Part shown: one piece after another, positions 13,459 to 15,035 of the stretch | Position numbering within the stretch: the stretch's first letter is position 1 | How the letters are laid out: each line of letters starts with the position of its first letter | Source of the DNA: Gammaproteobacteria bacterium | GTDB lineage: Bacteria; Pseudomonadota; Gammaproteobacteria; Steroidobacterales; JACDCP01 | DNA: 15,035 nucleotides | Assembly (NCBI GenBank): GCA_013817465.1 | Contig: JACDCP010000038.1 | Coordinates: 1 to 15,035, forward strand | Direction of reading: 5' to 3' | Translations under genes and position numbers: made by a program | Notes under the pieces: generated by a model | Database searches by the model: none | What the model was told of the DNA's origin: nothing | The model's input: the letters and a program-made list of their open reading frames with translations, nothing else

Positions 13459-13868
13459 CGAAAAGGGCACCGTGCTCGATTTGTTCCGTCACGTTGCCGT
13501 GGTACCTGGAAGACGAGCGAACCGAATTTACCGACAGCCTGCTGGTCTCGCTTGCCGATATCGAAGCGTGGGTGCCCGCGCTCTGGCGGATCGAGTTTAC
13601 CAATGCATTGTTGACGGCCATGAGGCGCGGCCGCATAGATGAAGACTGGTTTGCGGAAAGCATTGAACACGCTGAGCGGCTGGGGCTAAGGATCGACGAC
13701 ACGCCGGTTGCGTTGTCGCGCATATCGAAGCTCGCATTCGCCGGCAATCTGACCGCCTATGACGCCGCCTATCTGGAATTGGCCGGCCGCAGGCGTTTGC
13801 GTCTTGCCACCAGTGACAAAGAGCTCCGACGTGCAGCTTCGGAAATTGGGGTCAAACTTGTCGACTAA
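13433..13868 (+). pseudogene. vapC: VapC-type PIN-domain toxin, frameshifted near the start
   Basis: PIN-domain ribonuclease toxin. The main frame reads SVTLPWYLEDERTEFTDSLL, WVPALWRIEFTNALLTAMRR, LTAYDAAYLELAGRRRL and LATSDKELRRAA up to the TAA at 13866-13868. The acidic residues in IEFTN, AYDAAY and ATSDKE are three of the PIN active-site positions. The fourth, in VLD, lies in another frame starting at ATG 13433 (PVVKAGSSEKGTVLD). One extra T in GATTTGTTCC (about 13478-13487) separates them; without it VLDCSVTLPWYLEDE results. A TTG at 13494 could start a shortened protein lacking the first catalytic aspartate. The intact gene would overlap the antitoxin 3' end by 26 bp, as is usual in such operons. 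Confidence 0.75.
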
Positions 13869-13870
13869 CC

Positions 13871-14017
13871 TGGAGCGAGCGCGATCGTGAGTACTACGTG
13901 TATCAGCTTTTCGGATTTCGCCGGGATCCACGGTTCTACGCCTTGAAGGGAGCGCTGGCGCGGGTTTGCGTTCTGGATCCCGTTCAGTTCAGGGCACGGG
14001 TCCGCGCGGTCGATTGA
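13871..14017 (+). pseudogene. C-terminal remnant of a DUF3883-type protein
   Basis: A 48-codon frame ending at TGA 14015-14017 reads EYYVYQLFGFRRDPRFYALK, then GALARVCVLDPVQFRARVRA. The pattern Y-x-Y-x-LFxFRRDPRF-LKG-VC-LDPVQ is, from memory, the end of the DUF3883 domain, often found in restriction or defence-related proteins. There is no start codon in a sensible place and the frame begins just after the vapC stop, so the rest of the gene was lost. Too short to be a complete protein of this family. Confidence 0.5.
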
Positions 14018-14044
14018 ACCCGGGTCGATTCCCGTCTCGCCGCG

Positions 14045-15035
14045 TCACGGCAGGTGTGGCCGGGCCAGATAGTCGCGCGACTGCATTTCCTGCAGCCTGC
14101 TGAGGGTACGGCGGTATTCGAAGCCGAGCCGTTCTCCCCGGTAAAGCTCAGCGGCCGGGGCGGCGGCGGACACAATCAGCTTAACGTTGCGATCATAGAA
14201 CTCGTCGACCAGGGTGATGAAGCGCCGCGCCTCGTTGTCGCGCGTCTCGTCGAGCAGAGGGATATTCGACACCAACACGGTCTGGAAGCAGCGCGCGATT
14301 TCGATGTAGTCGGCCGGCCCGCGCGGTCCGCCGCACAGATGCGCAAACTCGAACCAGACCACACCATCGGCGCGGCGGCGCGCCGGGATCGCCCGGCCTT
14401 CGATTTCAAGCGCGTGATCACGTTTACCTGGCTCCGGCGCTATACGCTCGAACGCGTCCTCGAGCCCGGCGTCCGCCAGAACGTCGAGCGGCGAATGGTA
14501 AATCTCGGCCTTTTCGAGCACACGGAACCGGTAATCGTCCGTGCCGGTGAGATGCAGCGTCGTCGTATGCGCCTGGATGTCGGCGATCGCCGGGAGAAAG
14601 CGCTGGCGTTGCAGGCCGTCCTTATACAGGTCCTCCGGCGGCATGTTCGAGGTGGCGACGAGCGTGACGCCGCGGCGGAACAGGGCGTCGAATAAAGTGC
14701 CGAGAAGCATCGCATCGGCGATGTCGGAGACATGGAACTCGTCGAAGCAAACGATGCGCGTTTCGGCGGCGATGCGCGAAGCAACCGCCTCGAGCGGATC
14801 GGCCTGGTCGTCGAGCCGGGCCAGCTCATGATGAACGGCCTGCATGAAACGATGGAAGTGTCGCCTTCGCTTGTCCTCGAACGGCAGACAATCGAAGAAC
14901 AGGTCCATGAGCCAGGTCTTGCCGCGGCCGACGCCGCCCCACAGATAGAGGCCGCGCACGGGTGTCCGTTCAACGTCCCGGAATCCCAGCCTGCGCTTGA
15001 GTTGCTGCAATCGTCCGAACGCGGACTTCCGCTCG
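14045..15035 (-). CDS. zapE: Cell division protein ZapE, AFG1-like ATPase (5' end outside window)
   Basis: P-loop ATPase that associates with the divisome and affects Z-ring behaviour. 329 residues are visible; the family has about 350-380, so only the start is missing. The Walker A motif is YLWGGVGRGKTWLMDLFFD, followed by RRHFHRFMQAVHHEL, Walker B RIVCFDEFHVSDIADAMLL, and the sensor region LVATSNMPPEDLYKDGLQRQ. The C-terminal part carries WFEFAHLCGGPRGPADYIEI, RRFITLVDEFYDRNVKLIVS and the end FEYRRTLSRLQEMQSRDYL, all characteristic of ZapE/AFG1. The frame stays open to the window edge (GRLQQLKRRLG upstream), so I treat it as 5'-truncated by the window only. It is convergent with the TA graveyard. 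Confidence 0.96.
   Translation of the reverse strand, partial: ERKSAFGRLQQLKRRLGFRDVERTPVRGLYLWGGVGRGKTWLMDLFFDCLPFEDKRRRHFHRFMQAVHHELARLDDQADPLEAVASRIAAETRIVCFDEFHVSDIADAMLLGTLFDALFRRGVTLVATSNMPPEDLYKDGLQRQRFLPAIADIQAHTTTLHLTGTDDYRFRVLEKAEIYHSPLDVLADAGLEDAFERIAPEPGKRDHALEIEGRAIPARRRADGVVWFEFAHLCGGPRGPADYIEIARCFQTVLVSNIPLLDETRDNEARRFITLVDEFYDRNVKLIVSAAAPAAELYRGERLGFEYRRTLSRLQEMQSRDYLARPHLP

Noticed and set aside
13999..14040. tRNA-like T-arm, CGGGTCGATTCCCG, that might mark an attachment site, and a repeated GGTCGATT.
   Set aside because: The loop is one base short of the canonical TTCGATT, and no acceptor stem, CCA end or other tRNA arms can be found.
1..15035. CRISPR arrays, rRNA, tRNA, riboswitches or intact insertion sequences.
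   Set aside because: No regularly spaced direct-repeat array, no complete tRNA fold and no transposase gene were seen on either strand.

Overview
The window looks like chromosome of a GC-rich gammaproteobacterium, probably near Xanthomonadales/Nevskiales. This rests on GC-rich codon use, a FadE-type acyl-CoA dehydrogenase, ZapE, and kynA placed beside a pdhA/pdhB-type E1 pair and an hpd-hmgA-maiA cluster. The lineage is an inference from gene content only.

Layout. (1) 1-1623, minus: E1 beta (cut by the window edge) and E1 alpha of a 2-oxoacid dehydrogenase, both with TTG starts. (2) 1764-3421, plus: tryptophan 2,3-dioxygenase overlapping an FkbM-type methyltransferase. (3) 3529-4763: an accessory patch with a brnT-brnA toxin-antitoxin pair whose toxin gene is frameshifted, facing a nucleotidyltransferase and a 63-residue partner on the minus strand. 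(4) 4825-8325: a MarR regulator divergent from hpd-hmgA-maiA, which turns 4-hydroxyphenylpyruvate into fumarylacetoacetate. The divergent region holds two overlapping promoters, a 14-bp dyad and three short repeats. (5) 8333-8385: a perfect 24-bp inverted repeat, then fadE (8422-10887). (6) 10958-13062, plus: a polycistron of a membrane protein, a winged-helix regulator, an ABA4-like membrane protein (frameshifted) and a second multi-pass membrane protein, behind a strong promoter with a palindromic operator candidate. (7) 13063-14017: a graveyard with a phd-vapC pair (antitoxin 5' part inverted, toxin frameshifted) and the last 48 codons of a DUF3883-type protein. (8) 14045-15035, minus: zapE, cut by the window end.

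How the genes work together. Regions 1, 2 and 4 form an amino-acid and 2-oxoacid catabolic neighbourhood: tryptophan to N-formylkynurenine, the tyrosine/phenylalanine homogentisate route, and oxidative decarboxylation of a 2-oxoacid. fadE adds beta-oxidation. Fumarylacetoacetase and the later kynurenine genes are not in the window.

The most notable signals are the in-place inversion inside the phd antitoxin gene with a paired single-base insertion in its vapC toxin, the broken brnT beside an intact brnA, and the compact regulatory architecture of the marR/hpd divergent region. I found no clearly new multi-gene system. The closest candidates are the four-gene membrane/regulator operon and the nucleotidyltransferase pair.
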